13,224 bases of DNA from the NCBI GenBank assembly GCA_002310075.1, contig DBXU01000050.1:5722-18945 (forward strand), written 5' to 3'. This stretch comes from Bacteroidales bacterium UBA1204. GTDB lineage: Bacteria > Bacteroidota > Bacteroidia > Bacteroidales > F082. Below the pieces are notes generated by a model. The model did no database searches. It saw only the letters and a program-made list of their open reading frames with translations, and was not told the DNA's origin. Of the stretch, positions 13,194 to 13,224 are shown in pieces (positions within the stretch are counted from its first letter, which is position 1; every line of letters starts with the position of its first letter). Made by a program: the position numbers and the translations under genes.

Positions 13194-13224
13194 TTGTTAG
13201 TTTCAGAAAAGGTTGTACTTTTGC
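13194..13224 (+). promoter_or_regulatory. Strong promoter at the window edge, gene outside
   Basis: TTG at 13194-13196, a 19-base spacer and TACTTTTGC at 13216-13224 form an ideal Bacteroidota promoter ending on the last base. A/T-rich runs at 13160-13192 (three A tracts) could be an UP element. It shares the 11-mer TGTACTTTTGC with the ssrA and tRNA-Gly promoters, so the next gene may be a stable RNA. Confidence 0.7.

Overview
This window looks like chromosome from a Bacteroidota, probably a Bacteroidales species. The evidence is: repeated promoter boxes of the TAnnTTTGC type with an upstream TTG about 18-23 bases away; weak Shine-Dalgarno sites; a tmRNA whose encoded tag is GENNYAFAA, close to the GENNYALAA-type tags of this phylum; and a secreted protein ending in a type IX secretion (T9SS) sorting domain. 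The T9SS cargo makes a typical gut Bacteroides less likely than a T9SS-bearing lineage. No transposase, phage gene or CRISPR array is visible. Most genes are core genes, with some less common accessory modules among them.

Layout. On the left, the 5' part of the tmRNA gene ssrA (minus strand, cut by the window edge) has its own promoter and a leader with a tandem repeat. Next to it is a minus-strand NtrC-type response regulator that lacks the usual C-terminal DNA-binding domain. A short divergent promoter region with a perfect palindrome separates it from a plus-strand pair: a secreted formylglycine-generating-enzyme-like protein overlapping (ATGA) a 720-residue FG-GAP/VCBS-type protein with a T9SS sorting domain. 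That gene overlaps convergently with a minus-strand pair, a LOG-family enzyme followed one base later by a small retropepsin-like protease. A tRNA-Gly(CCC) with a strong palindromic terminator follows.

The middle of the window (about 5.75-7.92 kb, minus strand) holds a two-gene module: a membrane protein with a Tim44-like region and a zinc ribbon, then an SPFH/band-7 protein ending in three evenly spaced zinc ribbons. It recalls the Bacillus YdjGHI membrane system, but without an adjacent PspA. This is the least understood system here.

On the right (plus strand), tRNA-Val(UAC) with a hairpin terminator lies directly before maf. Then comes a tightly packed likely operon: surE, a small three-helix membrane protein, lpxB and a ComEC/Rec2 homologue whose C-terminal region resembles a metallo-beta-lactamase fold without its metal ligands. 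The window ends exactly on a perfect promoter box sharing the 11-mer TGTACTTTTGC with the ssrA and tRNA-Gly promoters, so another stable RNA may begin just beyond the edge.
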